Notes under the pieces: generated by a model
The model's input: the letters and a program-made list of their open reading frames with translations, nothing else
What the model was told of the DNA's origin: nothing
Database searches by the model: none
Made by a program: the position numbers and the translations under genes
Shown here: in pieces, positions 42,012 to 50,866 of the stretch
How positions within the stretch are numbered: the first letter of the stretch is position 1
Layout: every line of letters starts with the position of its first letter
Source of the DNA: JBGSUZ01 sp964404895
GTDB taxonomy: Bacteria; Bacillota; Clostridia; Peptostreptococcales; Acidaminobacteraceae
DNA: 64,000 bases
Direction of reading: 5' to 3'
Assembly: GCA_964404895.1 (NCBI GenBank)
Contig: CAYOLV010000009.1
Span: 1-64,000, forward strand

Positions 42012-42386
42012 GTAATGTGATTGTTGTACGTTTAACTTTGCTGTGACACAAGAATTAGTATAGTAGATTTAAGACTGCGCGTCAAGGGTTTTGACCAAAA
42101 AAATAAAATGGAAGCACGTTTTAACTTAAGGGGGATGTGCTTCCTAGTGGGGGAGTGTATTCCTGATTGTGGGAATCAGTATTTGTTTACAAGACCATTC
42201 TATCTTTGTATTCTTAGAAATCTATTAAGGTAAGGTTAAAGCTATGTTACCAAAGAGTTTCAAAATAGTTTCAAAGGTATGAGTATAAGTTTCAGAAGCC
42301 CATGATTTCATTCATGAGTTGATTGGGCTTTTGGGTGGGTATATATACTTTAGGCGTTATAAAACTGCGAAAGGAAGTGAATAATT
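42012..42386. other. Intergenic region right of the prophage
   Basis: No gene seen. It holds GGAAGCAC...GTGCTTCC arms near 42110-42144 and a terminator-like hairpin AAGCCCA (42296-42302) / TGGGCTT (42324-42330) with a short T-run just before the next gene, which might attenuate it. No known riboswitch was recognised. Confidence 0.45.
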
Positions 42387-42800
42387 ATGGAACAAGCAAC
42401 TGTTCTTTTGCTCCCGTACAGAAAAAAATTGAATCAATTACAGTATCTTTTGCAAAAAGCTTTGATTCCTTCTTGGGATCAAAGGAAGGATATTTGTGGC
42501 ATTTGTTTTCAAGCAGATATTGAGCAGATTGAAAAAGCTATTTTAGAGACGTTAAAAAACGATTACGGGTATTTGGTAGATCCTATTCATATTAATAGTT
42601 TAGGTGTTTGCGCAGGCGACCGTTCAACCAGCAATACTTATTATTTGTACGCGGTGGATCTGTCGAAAGCAAAATCAGTGGATGATGCCCTGCATGAAGA
42701 ATCGGATCTTCACTTTTGGGCAACAGATCTGACTTTGCTAGAGAGCATTGATGCTCAATTAATTGCCTGTTATGCAAAAATACAATATATTCTCTTATAA
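42387..42800 (+). CDS. Degenerate Nudix-like protein, unknown
   Basis: 137 aa. VLLLPYRKKLNQLQYLLQKA, then GICFQADIEQIEKAILETLKNDYGY follows the length and order of a Nudix box but lacks the catalytic REUxEE residues. The later TSNTYYLYAVDLSKA fits the fold's following strand. It would therefore be a binding rather than hydrolysing relative. AAAGGAAGTGA precedes the ATG. Stands alone between tRNA-Arg and pdxS. Confidence 0.45.
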   Translation: MEQATVLLLPYRKKLNQLQYLLQKALIPSWDQRKDICGICFQADIEQIEKAILETLKNDYGYLVDPIHINSLGVCAGDRSTSNTYYLYAVDLSKAKSVDDALHEESDLHFWATDLTLLESIDAQLIACYAKIQYILL

Positions 42801-42814
42801 TTTTTTTACAAGTG

Positions 42815-42860
42815 AAAAAGGTGGAAAGACTTAGCTTTTTAAGGTCTTTACACCTTTTTT
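42815..42860 (+). terminator. Terminator before pdxST
   Basis: AAAAAGGTG.AAAGAC (42816-42830) pairs with GGTCTTTACACCTTTTT (42843-42858), ending in T6. Confidence 0.8.
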
Positions 42861-42894
42861 ATATGCATGGATAAAAATTTAAAATGAGTGAACC

Positions 42895-42966
42895 GATACA
42901 ATTTTCAAAAATAAACCCTGACAAATCAAGATATTGTATCTATAATAACAAATATAAAGATACAAT
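42895..42966 (+). promoter_or_regulatory. pdxST promoter with three GATACAAT boxes
   Basis: CTGACA (42918-42923), 17-bp spacer, TATAAT (42941-42946). GATACAAT lies at 42895-42902 and 42959-42966, and its inverse ATTGTATC fills the end of the spacer at 42933-42940. Three copies around one promoter imply a regulator. PdxR (MocR family) would be the natural candidate, but none is encoded here. Confidence 0.55.
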
Positions 42967-42989
42967 AATACATATAAGGAGTGTAAAGT

Positions 42990-43868
42990 ATGCAAAAACA
43001 GTATGATTTAAACATGAACTTAGCGCAAATGTTAAAAGGTGGCGTCATTATGGACGTGACCACACCAGAAGAAGCAATCATTGCAGAACGCGCAGGAGCA
43101 GTTGCGGTTATGGCATTGGAACGTGTACCTTCGGACATCAGAAAAATGGGTGGGGTTGCAAGAATGTCTGACCCGCAGATGATTAAGTCTATTCAAGCTG
43201 CGGTGAGCATTCCAGTCATGGCGAAAGTTAGGATTGGTCATTTCGTCGAGGCTCAGGTCCTTGAAGCTTTAGATATTGATTTTATCGACGAGAGTGAGGT
43301 TTTAACTATGGCCGATGATCTGTATCATATTGAGAAGACTAAGTTTAAAGCCCCATTTGTTTGCGGCGCTAGAAATTTAGGTGAGGCGCTGAGAAGAATC
43401 GGAGAAGGCGCGGCAATGATTAGAACAAAAGGCGAAGCTGGAACGGGCAATGTAGTTGAAGCGGTTAAACATATGAGAGCCATCAGTGCAGAGATTCAAC
43501 GTGCGGCTGGGACGCCTAAGGAAGGTTTAATGACTTTAGCAAAAGAATACGGGGTGCCTTACGATCTATTGGTCAAAACGGCAGAATTAAAAAGATTACC
43601 AGTTGTAAACTTTGCCGCTGGTGGAATAGCAACCCCAGCTGATGCAGCTTTAATGATGCAACTGGGTTGTGATGGGGTATTTGTAGGTTCAGGTATCTTT
43701 AAATCTTCTAATCCTGAACTGATGGCGCATGCCATTGTTAAAGCGGTAGCTTGTTATGATCAGCCTGAAGTTGTAGCTCAAGTTTCGGAAGGACTTGGCG
43801 AAGCCATGAAAGGCATTGCGATTGAACATATTGAATCCCATATGAGACTTGCTGAAAGAGGGTGCTAG
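42990..43868 (+). CDS. pdxS: Pyridoxal 5'-phosphate synthase subunit PdxS
   Basis: 292 aa. Highly conserved: LAQMLKGGVIMDVTTPEEA, AGAVAVMALERVPSDIR, IPVMAKVRIGHFVEAQ, IRTKGEAGTGNVVEAV, and the C-terminal MKGI. It condenses ribose 5-phosphate, glyceraldehyde 3-phosphate and ammonia from PdxT into PLP. GGAGTG precedes the start codon upstream of 42990. Confidence 0.98.
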   Translation: MQKQYDLNMNLAQMLKGGVIMDVTTPEEAIIAERAGAVAVMALERVPSDIRKMGGVARMSDPQMIKSIQAAVSIPVMAKVRIGHFVEAQVLEALDIDFIDESEVLTMADDLYHIEKTKFKAPFVCGARNLGEALRRIGEGAAMIRTKGEAGTGNVVEAVKHMRAISAEIQRAAGTPKEGLMTLAKEYGVPYDLLVKTAELKRLPVVNFAAGGIATPADAALMMQLGCDGVFVGSGIFKSSNPELMAHAIVKAVACYDQPEVVAQVSEGLGEAMKGIAIEHIESHMRLAERGC

Positions 43869-43871
43869 TCG

Positions 43872-44453
43872 GTGCTAAAAATCGGTGTCTTAGGTCTTCA
43901 AGGCGGGGTAGAAGAACATATTCAGATGCTGGAGACTTTAGAAAACGTCAGTCCGGTCTGGGTTCGTACCCACAAGGACTTTGAGGGGATTGACGGATTG
44001 ATTTTGCCAGGCGGAGAAAGTACCACATTAGGGAAGCTTTTACATCGGCTAGAACTTATGAATTTTTTGAAAGATAAAATTGCATCAGGGCTCCCAGTTT
44101 GGGGCACTTGTGCGGGGATGATTCTCTTGGCGGACGCTGTTGAGGGGCAAGAAGAAAGTTACCTTAAACAGCTTCATGTGACGGTTTCAAGAAATGCTTT
44201 TGGCAGACAATTGGATAGTTTTGACAAGCTAGATCGAATTCCAAAAGTGTCTGAACTGCCTATTAACATGAGGTTTATTCGAGCGCCTCGTATCGTCAAA
44301 TGGGAAGAAGACGCAGTTGAAGTCCTTTATGCAATTGATGGATTTCCTGTAGCTGTCAGACAAGGCTCTATCTTAGCCACTTCCTTCCACCCAGAACTTG
44401 TTGGTGAGAATCAAATACATCAATATTTTGTGGATATGATATATAAAATTTAG
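43872..44453 (+). CDS. pdxT: Pyridoxal 5'-phosphate synthase glutaminase subunit PdxT
   Basis: 193 aa class I glutaminase. LGLQGGVEEHIQML, LILPGGESTT, Cys nucleophile in VWGTCAGMILLA, and the His-Glu pair in ATSFHPEL. It feeds ammonia to PdxS. GTG start 3 bases after the pdxS stop. Confidence 0.97.
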   Translation: MLKIGVLGLQGGVEEHIQMLETLENVSPVWVRTHKDFEGIDGLILPGGESTTLGKLLHRLELMNFLKDKIASGLPVWGTCAGMILLADAVEGQEESYLKQLHVTVSRNAFGRQLDSFDKLDRIPKVSELPINMRFIRAPRIVKWEEDAVEVLYAIDGFPVAVRQGSILATSFHPELVGENQIHQYFVDMIYKI

Positions 44454-44490
44454 TTAACTTTTCCCCAAATTAAATCGCGCATGATATGAT

Positions 44491-44540
44491 AAAAGAGGTT
44501 GGATGAAATATGAAATTATATTTTATTCAACCTCTTTTAC
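44491..44540 (+). terminator. Terminator of pdxST
   Basis: AAAAGAGGTTG (44491-44501) pairs with CAACCTCTTTT (44528-44538) with an extended AT-rich inner stem, then an AC and T-rich end. Confidence 0.8.
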
Positions 44541-44564
44541 TTTTGAAACATTGGAGGAGAACGG

Positions 44565-45149
44565 ATGGGACGTTGCACCTGGTGTATTGGAAATGAGCTG
44601 TATGAAAACTATCACGACAGAGAATGGGGAAGGCTTGCGGCGGATGATCAAACGCAGTTTGAGTTTTTGGTTTTAGAATCTGCACAAGCGGGTCTTAATT
44701 GGTTGACCATCTTAAAGAAGAGAGAAAACTATAGGATGGCTTATGATCAGTTTAACCCGATCTTAGTTGCCCAATACGATGAAGTTAAAATTGAAGAATT
44801 GATGAGTAATGCAGGTATTGTGAGAAATCGAAGGAAAATAGAAGCTTCTATTAAAAATGCAAAAGTGTTTTTAGAGATTGTGAAAGAATTTGGTTCATTT
44901 GCAACCTATTTGCTTCAATTTAATGAGGGCAAAGTTGTGGTAAATCACTGGACTTCACTCAATGAAGTTCCAGCAACAACAACGTTGTCAGATACGATCA
45001 GTAAAGATCTTAAGAAACGTGGTTGCGGCTTTTTAGGCTCAACGATTATATATGCTCATTTACAAGCGACTGGTATTGTTATGGACCATGTGACCAGTTG
45101 CCCCTGTTATTCTGAAATAGTAAAACAACTGGATTCTAAGTTTGTTTAA
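44565..45149 (+). CDS. tag: DNA-3-methyladenine glycosylase I
   Basis: 194 aa. RCTWCIGNELYENYHDREWG and the C-terminal GCGFLGSTIIYAHLQATGIVMDH...CPCY give the zinc-snap residues (Cys, His, His, Cys) and the Tag fold. Removes 3-methyladenine from alkylated DNA. GGAGGAGAACGG precedes the ATG. Confidence 0.95.
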   Translation: MGRCTWCIGNELYENYHDREWGRLAADDQTQFEFLVLESAQAGLNWLTILKKRENYRMAYDQFNPILVAQYDEVKIEELMSNAGIVRNRRKIEASIKNAKVFLEIVKEFGSFATYLLQFNEGKVVVNHWTSLNEVPATTTLSDTISKDLKKRGCGFLGSTIIYAHLQATGIVMDHVTSCPCYSEIVKQLDSKFV

Positions 45150-45192
45150 TGTATCACTTTCAAAGATCAGATCAAAAAAGGGAGGCATCATC

Positions 45193-46299
45193 ATGAATCA
45201 AGAAAGACTTATTGAACGTTTTATGGCTTACGTGCAAATTGACAGCGAGACCCTTAACGAAGGTGCATTTGACGATTATTTAGTCAATGAACTGGAAAAA
45301 CTGGGATTTGAGGTCACTAAGGACGATGCAGGCAGCAAAATTGGATCTAATGGTTACAATATCTACGCTCACAAATCTGGAACGATTGAAGCGGAATCTA
45401 TTGCCTTCAGCTGTCACACCGACACAGTAAAACCGGGAATTGGCATTAAACCTATTTTGGAAAATGGTGTAATTCGAAGCAGTGGGGACACTATTTTAGC
45501 AAGTGATGATAAAGCGGGAATTGCGGCGATAATGGAAACGATGGCGGAACTCTACGAAACAGGTGAGGCTCATAGACCGATTGAAATCATTTTTACGATT
45601 GCTGAAGAAGGTGGTTTAAGAGGGGCAAAAAACTTAGACTACGATAGAATTCGATCTAAGAAAGCTATTATTTTAGACAGCAGTGGAAATGTGGGCAATA
45701 TTGTTGTGAAAGCACCTGCCCAAGATAAAATATATGCAACTTTCAATGGCAAGCCAGCTCATGCGGGCATCGAACCAGAAAAAGGGATTAGCGCTATCCA
45801 AGTAGCTGCTGCGGCTATTTCTAAAATGAAACTTTTAAGAATCGATGATGAAACCACGGCTAATATTGGGACGTTTTTGGCAGAATCAGCGACGAATATC
45901 GTTTGTGCATCTGCAAAAATAATTGCTGAAGCGAGAAGTTTGGATAATGCTAAGTTAAAGAAGCAGACAGAGCACATGGTCGACTGCATGAAAGCAGCGG
46001 CAGCTGAATTTGGGACGACGGTAGACGTAACAGTTGAAACGATGTACAGCGCATTTCATATTCCTGCAGATGATGCCTTCCTTCTAGAAGTCAGCCAAAT
46101 TTTAAAAGAGATGGACTTTAATATTCATTTGGCTTCAACTGGTGGCGGCAGCGATGCTAATATCTTCAATCAAAGGGGCATTAAGGCGATTAATCTGGGT
46201 ACGGGCATGACGGGTGCTCACACTCTTGAGGAGCATATTAGCGTGAAAGATCTGAGTGATTTGTGTAGAGCTGTAAAAGGAATTGCTTGTCACAAATAA
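45193..46299 (+). CDS. M20 family peptidase, PepT-like
   Basis: 368 aa. Metal-site motifs in order: FSCHTDTV, LASDDKAGIAAIM, IAEEGGLRGAKNL, ILDSSG and a final TGAHTLEEHI. It is closer to the tripeptidase/PepT-2 branch than to ArgE. ATG 45193 follows GGGAGGCATCATC; a longer frame from 45142 overlaps tag. Confidence 0.85.
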   Translation: MNQERLIERFMAYVQIDSETLNEGAFDDYLVNELEKLGFEVTKDDAGSKIGSNGYNIYAHKSGTIEAESIAFSCHTDTVKPGIGIKPILENGVIRSSGDTILASDDKAGIAAIMETMAELYETGEAHRPIEIIFTIAEEGGLRGAKNLDYDRIRSKKAIILDSSGNVGNIVVKAPAQDKIYATFNGKPAHAGIEPEKGISAIQVAAAAISKMKLLRIDDETTANIGTFLAESATNIVCASAKIIAEARSLDNAKLKKQTEHMVDCMKAAAAEFGTTVDVTVETMYSAFHIPADDAFLLEVSQILKEMDFNIHLASTGGGSDANIFNQRGIKAINLGTGMTGAHTLEEHISVKDLSDLCRAVKGIACHK

Positions 46300-46311
46300 G
46301 GATATAAATAA

Positions 46312-46335
46312 AAAGAGGACCTTGAGGTCCTCTTT
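46312..46335. terminator. Bidirectional terminator between convergent genes
   Basis: AAAGAGGACC (46312-46321) pairs with GGTCCTCTTT (46326-46335). A and T runs on both sides serve the peptidase gene and the minus-strand synthetase gene. Confidence 0.85.
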
Positions 46336-46340
46336 CTATT

Positions 46341-47657
46341 TTATATGCCTTTTAGCTCTTCAAGAACCTCTTTGCGTTCCTCCTCAGTGAGGAGTGAGAG
46401 GGTATTTTCAATTAATGAGCTTAAAACATGTTGCATAGAGTTGATTTTATCGATGGGTGGTATGATCATTTGTTGATAGACTAATTGATCTCTAAATGCT
46501 TTGACCATATTGAGAGATTCTTTTAGAGTAGGATCGCTTAAATGACTTGCAATGAGATCATAGTCCAGCTTGAATTTATCCACAGAAGCCTTTGGCAAAT
46601 GTCCATCTGCATATTTTCTAAGAATTGTCTGATGGTCAAACCATGATTCTAAAAAAGTGACAAGTTCATGTTTTGTTTCAGGCTCTTCAAGCTCATCGGC
46701 ATAAGGATTTTTTTTGCTGCCATCAATTTTTGCAGTGATGAGGTGTCCGTAATACTCAGGGTGCTCCAGTAAAATTTCATCTAATATATGTTCGACAATG
46801 GTTTCTTTTTGGTAATCATATGAGAGAACCTCAATATAAGGTTCTAGTTTTTCAGCGGAGTTCAAGTTCGCCAAACTTAAGAACTTATGGAGTTGATCTA
46901 CACGCCCCATGACCACTTCGTCAATGTTGATGCACTTTTGACAGATACGATCAAATAGGAAGGACGCAAGCTCATAATGATTTTCAAAAGCGACTGACAT
47001 CCGTTTGACACGGTCTTGAACTGCTTTTTGCAGACGTTTTAGCGCGATTTCTCCAGAGAGAACCAGTCCATTGAGTTCATCTAATATTTCATATTCATCG
47101 GTTGAAAGGGCACCACTTAAGGGCTTATAGACCAAGTCGTGCTCCACTTCTGCCCAGGCGTGCATGAGGACAGAGGCCACTTGAATTTCGATAAGAGCGT
47201 TTGAATATTTTATGTCGTGTTCACTACAGTTCTTTGGACTTAACATAACACGATAATGTGCTGCGTGATACCCTGAAAACCGTCGTTGGTAACCAGTCTC
47301 TGTTAGAGGATTATAATTGGCTAGTGGAAATGTCTTGATTTGTTTGACCTGGAAATGACTTTTTATAAAACGGTCAATGGCTTCAAGGTCACCTGGGAAA
47401 TAGAGGGCAATCCTAACGCCTGCAAGATCTACAATATCTTCATAAATAGCTTCAACGGTATTATAGTGGTGCCTATTCTGACGTTTATTAAGTTTTTCAG
47501 AAAGTCGATCAGGGCGTTTTACTCTATAGGTAACAATGGCGCGGAGCCCGGAACGTTCTAAAAAGTTTTGACAACTGTCGGAACAAATTTGGGCAGCTTT
47601 TTCATAATAATCAATTTCTTTTAAATATTGATCTAAAAATCGCTTCTTAACATTCAT
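46341..47657 (-). CDS. RelA/SpoT-domain (p)ppGpp synthetase-like protein with long C-terminal region
   Basis: 438 aa. The synthetase domain (about 40-190) has YRVKRPDRLSEKLNKR, DIVDLAGVRIAL, GYHAAHYRVML and EIQVASVLMHAWAEVEHDL. There is no HD hydrolase or TGS/ACT domain as in long RelA. The C-terminal ~240 residues are helical and unrecognised. Single-domain alarmone synthetases are ~200-260 aa, so this is larger than RelQ/RelP. ATG 47657 after GGAGGATAAA. Confidence 0.8.
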   Translation of the reverse strand: MNVKKRFLDQYLKEIDYYEKAAQICSDSCQNFLERSGLRAIVTYRVKRPDRLSEKLNKRQNRHHYNTVEAIYEDIVDLAGVRIALYFPGDLEAIDRFIKSHFQVKQIKTFPLANYNPLTETGYQRRFSGYHAAHYRVMLSPKNCSEHDIKYSNALIEIQVASVLMHAWAEVEHDLVYKPLSGALSTDEYEILDELNGLVLSGEIALKRLQKAVQDRVKRMSVAFENHYELASFLFDRICQKCINIDEVVMGRVDQLHKFLSLANLNSAEKLEPYIEVLSYDYQKETIVEHILDEILLEHPEYYGHLITAKIDGSKKNPYADELEEPETKHELVTFLESWFDHQTILRKYADGHLPKASVDKFKLDYDLIASHLSDPTLKESLNMVKAFRDQLVYQQMIIPPIDKINSMQHVLSSLIENTLSLLTEEERKEVLEELKGI

Positions 47658-47774
47658 TTTATCCTCCAAAAGTGCATTCATAATGATATCATATGAATTG
47701 TAGAAGTGAAGGTCAAATTAAGTTTTGCTTAACGACAGAGAAAATAGAGTTTTAGTAAGAGTGGAGGACGTCAA

Positions 47775-48254
47775 ATGGTTTTTAACGAGTGTAGTATTCA
47801 ATTGGTAAAACTTTTTAATCAAAATGGGATTCAGTGGGCATTTGGCGGCTCATCGCTATTGTATTACTTAGGCATACCTGTAGAGCCTAGGGACTTAGAT
47901 GTGGTTGTTGCTAAAAAGGACATTGACAAAGCACAGCAACTTTTGATAGATTCAGGTGCTGATTTTATAGAAGAAAAAATCTCTCATGACGATTTTCTAA
48001 CAGAAAAGTTTTATACTTTTTTATGGAAGGGCATGGAAGTAGATTTAATGGCGGTACCAGGCATAAAAAAGGATGATTTTACTTTTGTAATTCAATTTGA
48101 TCAAAAAGGCGTTTGGGAATGGGTGGAAGTAATGGATGAAAAAATACCTTTATGCGATCCTGAAGATTGGTTAACGTATTATTCAATGATGACCAATAGA
48201 GAAGTAAGGGTTTCGCAACTTGAAGGTTATTTGAAAAAAAATAAGGGCTGCTAA
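47775..48254 (+). CDS. Nucleotidyltransferase-like protein
   Basis: 159 aa. WAFGGSSLLYYLG and EPRDLDVVV give the GGS and DxD signature, and MEVDLMAV the third acidic residue. It resembles MNT/AbiEii-type nucleotidyltransferases but no HEPN partner gene is adjacent. A short GC-rich hairpin (48245-48261) follows. Confidence 0.7.
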   Translation: MVFNECSIQLVKLFNQNGIQWAFGGSSLLYYLGIPVEPRDLDVVVAKKDIDKAQQLLIDSGADFIEEKISHDDFLTEKFYTFLWKGMEVDLMAVPGIKKDDFTFVIQFDQKGVWEWVEVMDEKIPLCDPEDWLTYYSMMTNREVRVSQLEGYLKKNKGC

Positions 48255-48301
48255 GCAGCCCCTGATCTCATGTAAATTAACTGAGATTTTGATGCGTTGG
48301 A

Positions 48302-48502
48302 TTATAATTTCGTTACATTTGAAGCTTGAGGGCCCTTTTGACCATCAGTGATATTAAATTCTACTGATTGACCTTCTTCAAGTGTTTTGAAACCATCAGT
48401 TTCAATTGCACTGTAATGAACAAAGACATCGTTGCCGCCTTCAACAGTAATGAAGCCAAAACCTTTTTCAGCATTAAACCATTTTACAGTTCCTTTTGTC
48501 AT
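48302..48502 (-). CDS. Cold-shock protein, CspA family
   Basis: 66 aa. GTVKWFNAEKGFGFI and DVFVHYSAIETDGFKTL carry the RNP1/RNP2 motifs of the cold-shock OB fold. ATG 48502 has GGAGGATGTAAA ahead. RNA chaperone. Confidence 0.97.
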   Translation of the reverse strand: MTKGTVKWFNAEKGFGFITVEGGNDVFVHYSAIETDGFKTLEEGQSVEFNITDGQKGPQASNVTKL

Positions 48503-48537
48503 TTTACATCCTCCAAACAGAATATGATTACTAATAA

Positions 48538-48566
48538 ATTTTAGCAATATTCTGGAATGCTGTCAA
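48538..48566 (-). promoter_or_regulatory. Promoter of the cold-shock gene
   Basis: On the minus strand TTGACA (48566-48561), 17-bp spacer, TAAAAT (48543-48538). The predicted leader is only about 30 bases, so there is no long cold-sensing 5' UTR of the E. coli cspA kind. Confidence 0.7.
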
Positions 48567-48689
48567 GATAAGGAAGCTATTTTTATAAACAATTCACAGT
48601 ATTCTGTCTATTAAGATTTAACTAAACTACAAATTTTTAATGCCGATACATATTATGTATTCTGTTTAAAATTCAGTAAGAGGTAAATT

Positions 48690-49196
48690 ATGAAGATCAT
48701 AGCTAATCGATTAGAAATAAGACCTTTGTCTAGTAACCAGCTAAAACAGTACATTCAAGAACCTAAAAATCTAACTATGGCACTAGATTTAACCCTTGAG
48801 TTGGAACCCTTAAGTGAACATATGAAAAAGGTGTACCATCTGAAGGCAAAACGCATTGAAGAAACACCTTCTTCCTTGCTATACAATACATACTTCCTTA
48901 TAATATTAAGGAAAGAAAGAATTGCAGTTGGGACTATAGGGTTAAAGGGCATACCTGACGAAGAGGGACTAGTTGAAGTGGGATATTCAATTGCGGAGAC
49001 TTATAGAAATCAAGGTTATATGAGCGAAGCGTTAAAATATTTCACACGTTGGCTGATGCAAATCAAAGAAGTAAGCGGCGTGAATGCGTGTACTAGCAAA
49101 GTAAACATTGCCTCACATAAAGTTTTGCAAAATTGTGGTTATGAACGGATTTATAACAATTGCGATATGATAATTTGGAGATATACGAGCATTTAA
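48690..49196 (+). CDS. GNAT-family N-acetyltransferase
   Basis: 168 aa. Strand-helix order of RimJ-type GNATs; acetyl-CoA loop region VGYSIAETYRNQGYMSEAL and end motif NIASHKVLQNCGY. Substrate unknown. AGAGGTAAATT precedes the ATG. Confidence 0.85.
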   Translation: MKIIANRLEIRPLSSNQLKQYIQEPKNLTMALDLTLELEPLSEHMKKVYHLKAKRIEETPSSLLYNTYFLIILRKERIAVGTIGLKGIPDEEGLVEVGYSIAETYRNQGYMSEALKYFTRWLMQIKEVSGVNACTSKVNIASHKVLQNCGYERIYNNCDMIIWRYTSI

Positions 49197-49227
49197 GATT
49201 GAATACACTTGAAGGTTGAGGATAAAT

Positions 49228-50286
49228 ATGAAAAAAGTTTTTATAGATCAATTAGAAGTGGGAATGGTTCTTGGGCAAGATGTCTTTAACGAAAATGGAC
49301 AGTTAATTATTGCAGAAGGAACGATGTTGAAAACTCAGCATATTGACTATGTTAAAAATCTCAACATGATTTATGTCATTATTCAACTACCAGAAGCGCA
49401 ATTGGTACGCTATCAAGAGCAGCAAAGAAAAGATGTTGTACTTCAAGAAAAATACCATCAATCGGTTTCAGATTTTAAGCAAATCTATAAATCTATCAAG
49501 TTAGGTTCGAAGCTGATTAAAGAAGACGTCAATCATGTTATTATGCCCTTGCTTGAAGAGATTGACAGGGGTGCTAATCTTGTTGAGAAAATATGGCAGA
49601 TTCAGCAAAATGATGAATATACTTTTGAACATTCTATTCAAGTCTCCATTTTTTCTGCTTTAATGGGCAAGTGGCTTAAACTCAGTAAGCGCGATATTAA
49701 GGAATTGGCGATTTCAGGTTTATTGCATGACTTAGGGAAATGTAATATTCCAGACGCTATTTTGAATAAGCCCTCGGATCTGAACACAGATGAATATAAT
49801 ACAATGATGAATCATCCTATTTTGGGTTATATGATTTTGATTGGTTCTAGAGATGCATATTCAGATAAAATTATGCAAGGCGTTTTACAGCATCATGAGC
49901 GTTGCGATGGTTCTGGGTATCCTGCGGCGCTAGTTAGTTCTCAAATACACCCTTTTGCTAGATTGGTGGCGATTGCAGATATGTACAGCGCCATGACTTC
50001 TAATCGAGTTTATAGAGAAAGGATGTGTCCTTTTGTAGTCGCAGAGCTTATGTATGAAAAAAGTCAAGGTGAGTTAGATACCTTCTATTGTAATATGTTT
50101 ATATATAGAGTCACCCAATACTTCATTGGCAATACGGTGAGATTGTCTGACGGTTCGTATGGCAAGATTATTATGTGTGAGAAATCTCATCCACATAGAC
50201 CTTTAATCAAAGTGGGAGATACCTTTATTGATTTAATTAAGCGTCCTGATTTGAAAATAGAAGAGTTAATGGATTTGACCAATTAA
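49228..50286 (+). CDS. HD-GYP domain protein
   Basis: 352 aa. The N-terminal ~110 residues are a short domain of the DUF3391 kind often in front of HD-GYP (FIDQLEVGMVLGQDVFNENG). HD-GYP motifs follow: FEHSIQVSIFSALMG, GLLHDLGKCNIPD, ILGYMIL, and QHHERCDGSGYP. Likely degrades cyclic di-GMP. ATG 49228 after GAGGATAAAT. Confidence 0.9.
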   Translation: MKKVFIDQLEVGMVLGQDVFNENGQLIIAEGTMLKTQHIDYVKNLNMIYVIIQLPEAQLVRYQEQQRKDVVLQEKYHQSVSDFKQIYKSIKLGSKLIKEDVNHVIMPLLEEIDRGANLVEKIWQIQQNDEYTFEHSIQVSIFSALMGKWLKLSKRDIKELAISGLLHDLGKCNIPDAILNKPSDLNTDEYNTMMNHPILGYMILIGSRDAYSDKIMQGVLQHHERCDGSGYPAALVSSQIHPFARLVAIADMYSAMTSNRVYRERMCPFVVAELMYEKSQGELDTFYCNMFIYRVTQYFIGNTVRLSDGSYGKIIMCEKSHPHRPLIKVGDTFIDLIKRPDLKIEELMDLTN

Positions 50287-50331
50287 TAAGGCATTAGTTT
50301 TTTAACAGTATTGACAAGGAGGGGGTTGCAT

Positions 50332-50715
50332 ATGAAATGTCACAGTTGCAGCAAAGGTTGTGAACTGACAATTTCAATGGAAAACCACGGTAGCATTCTT
50401 GTGGAAGGGGCACTTTGTCATCGCGGAGAACGCTATGCCTTAGAAATTCTAAAGGAGAATAGTTCTGCAGAAGATTTGGCGGTATATAAAGGTCATTTAG
50501 CAATCAAGCAGGGCTACAGAAGTCATCTGTTAGTCACTTCAGATAGACCAATAAGTAAAGCTTATTTTCCGTTGATAGATCAAGCTTTTGAGAAAATTGA
50601 ACTGACTGCACCTATTATTAAAGGTCAATTGGTCTATGAAGATCCAGTATATTTGGAAATAAGAGTTCTTGCTAGCATGGGAATGAAAGCTCGTAAGGAC
50701 AGAAAAGCTGAATGA
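50332..50715 (+). CDS. DUF1667-family Cys-rich protein
   Basis: 127 aa. CHSCSKGCELTISM and a later CHRGERYALEIL correspond to the Cys pattern of the DUF1667 family, found beside glycerol-3-phosphate dehydrogenase-type oxidoreductases in clostridia. No such partner is adjacent. AAGGAGGGGGTTGCAT precedes ATG 50332. Confidence 0.7.
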   Translation: MKCHSCSKGCELTISMENHGSILVEGALCHRGERYALEILKENSSAEDLAVYKGHLAIKQGYRSHLLVTSDRPISKAYFPLIDQAFEKIELTAPIIKGQLVYEDPVYLEIRVLASMGMKARKDRKAE

Positions 50716-50866
50716 AGATGGATAAAAACGACATTAACTAATTTTACAAATACTAAAATTTTTATAGATGCTAATTTGTACGAGAATAAATAATTACAAC
50801 TTATCGGATAACACTTTTTTTATTCAATAGATTATTCTATAATGGTAGTGAAGGAAGGTGAAAGGT

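Noticed and set aside
46341..48254. RelA-like and nucleotidyltransferase genes as a toxin-antitoxin pair
   Set aside because: They are divergent, separated by a promoter-like region, and the synthetase is larger than toxic alarmone synthetases; no antitoxin-like partner.
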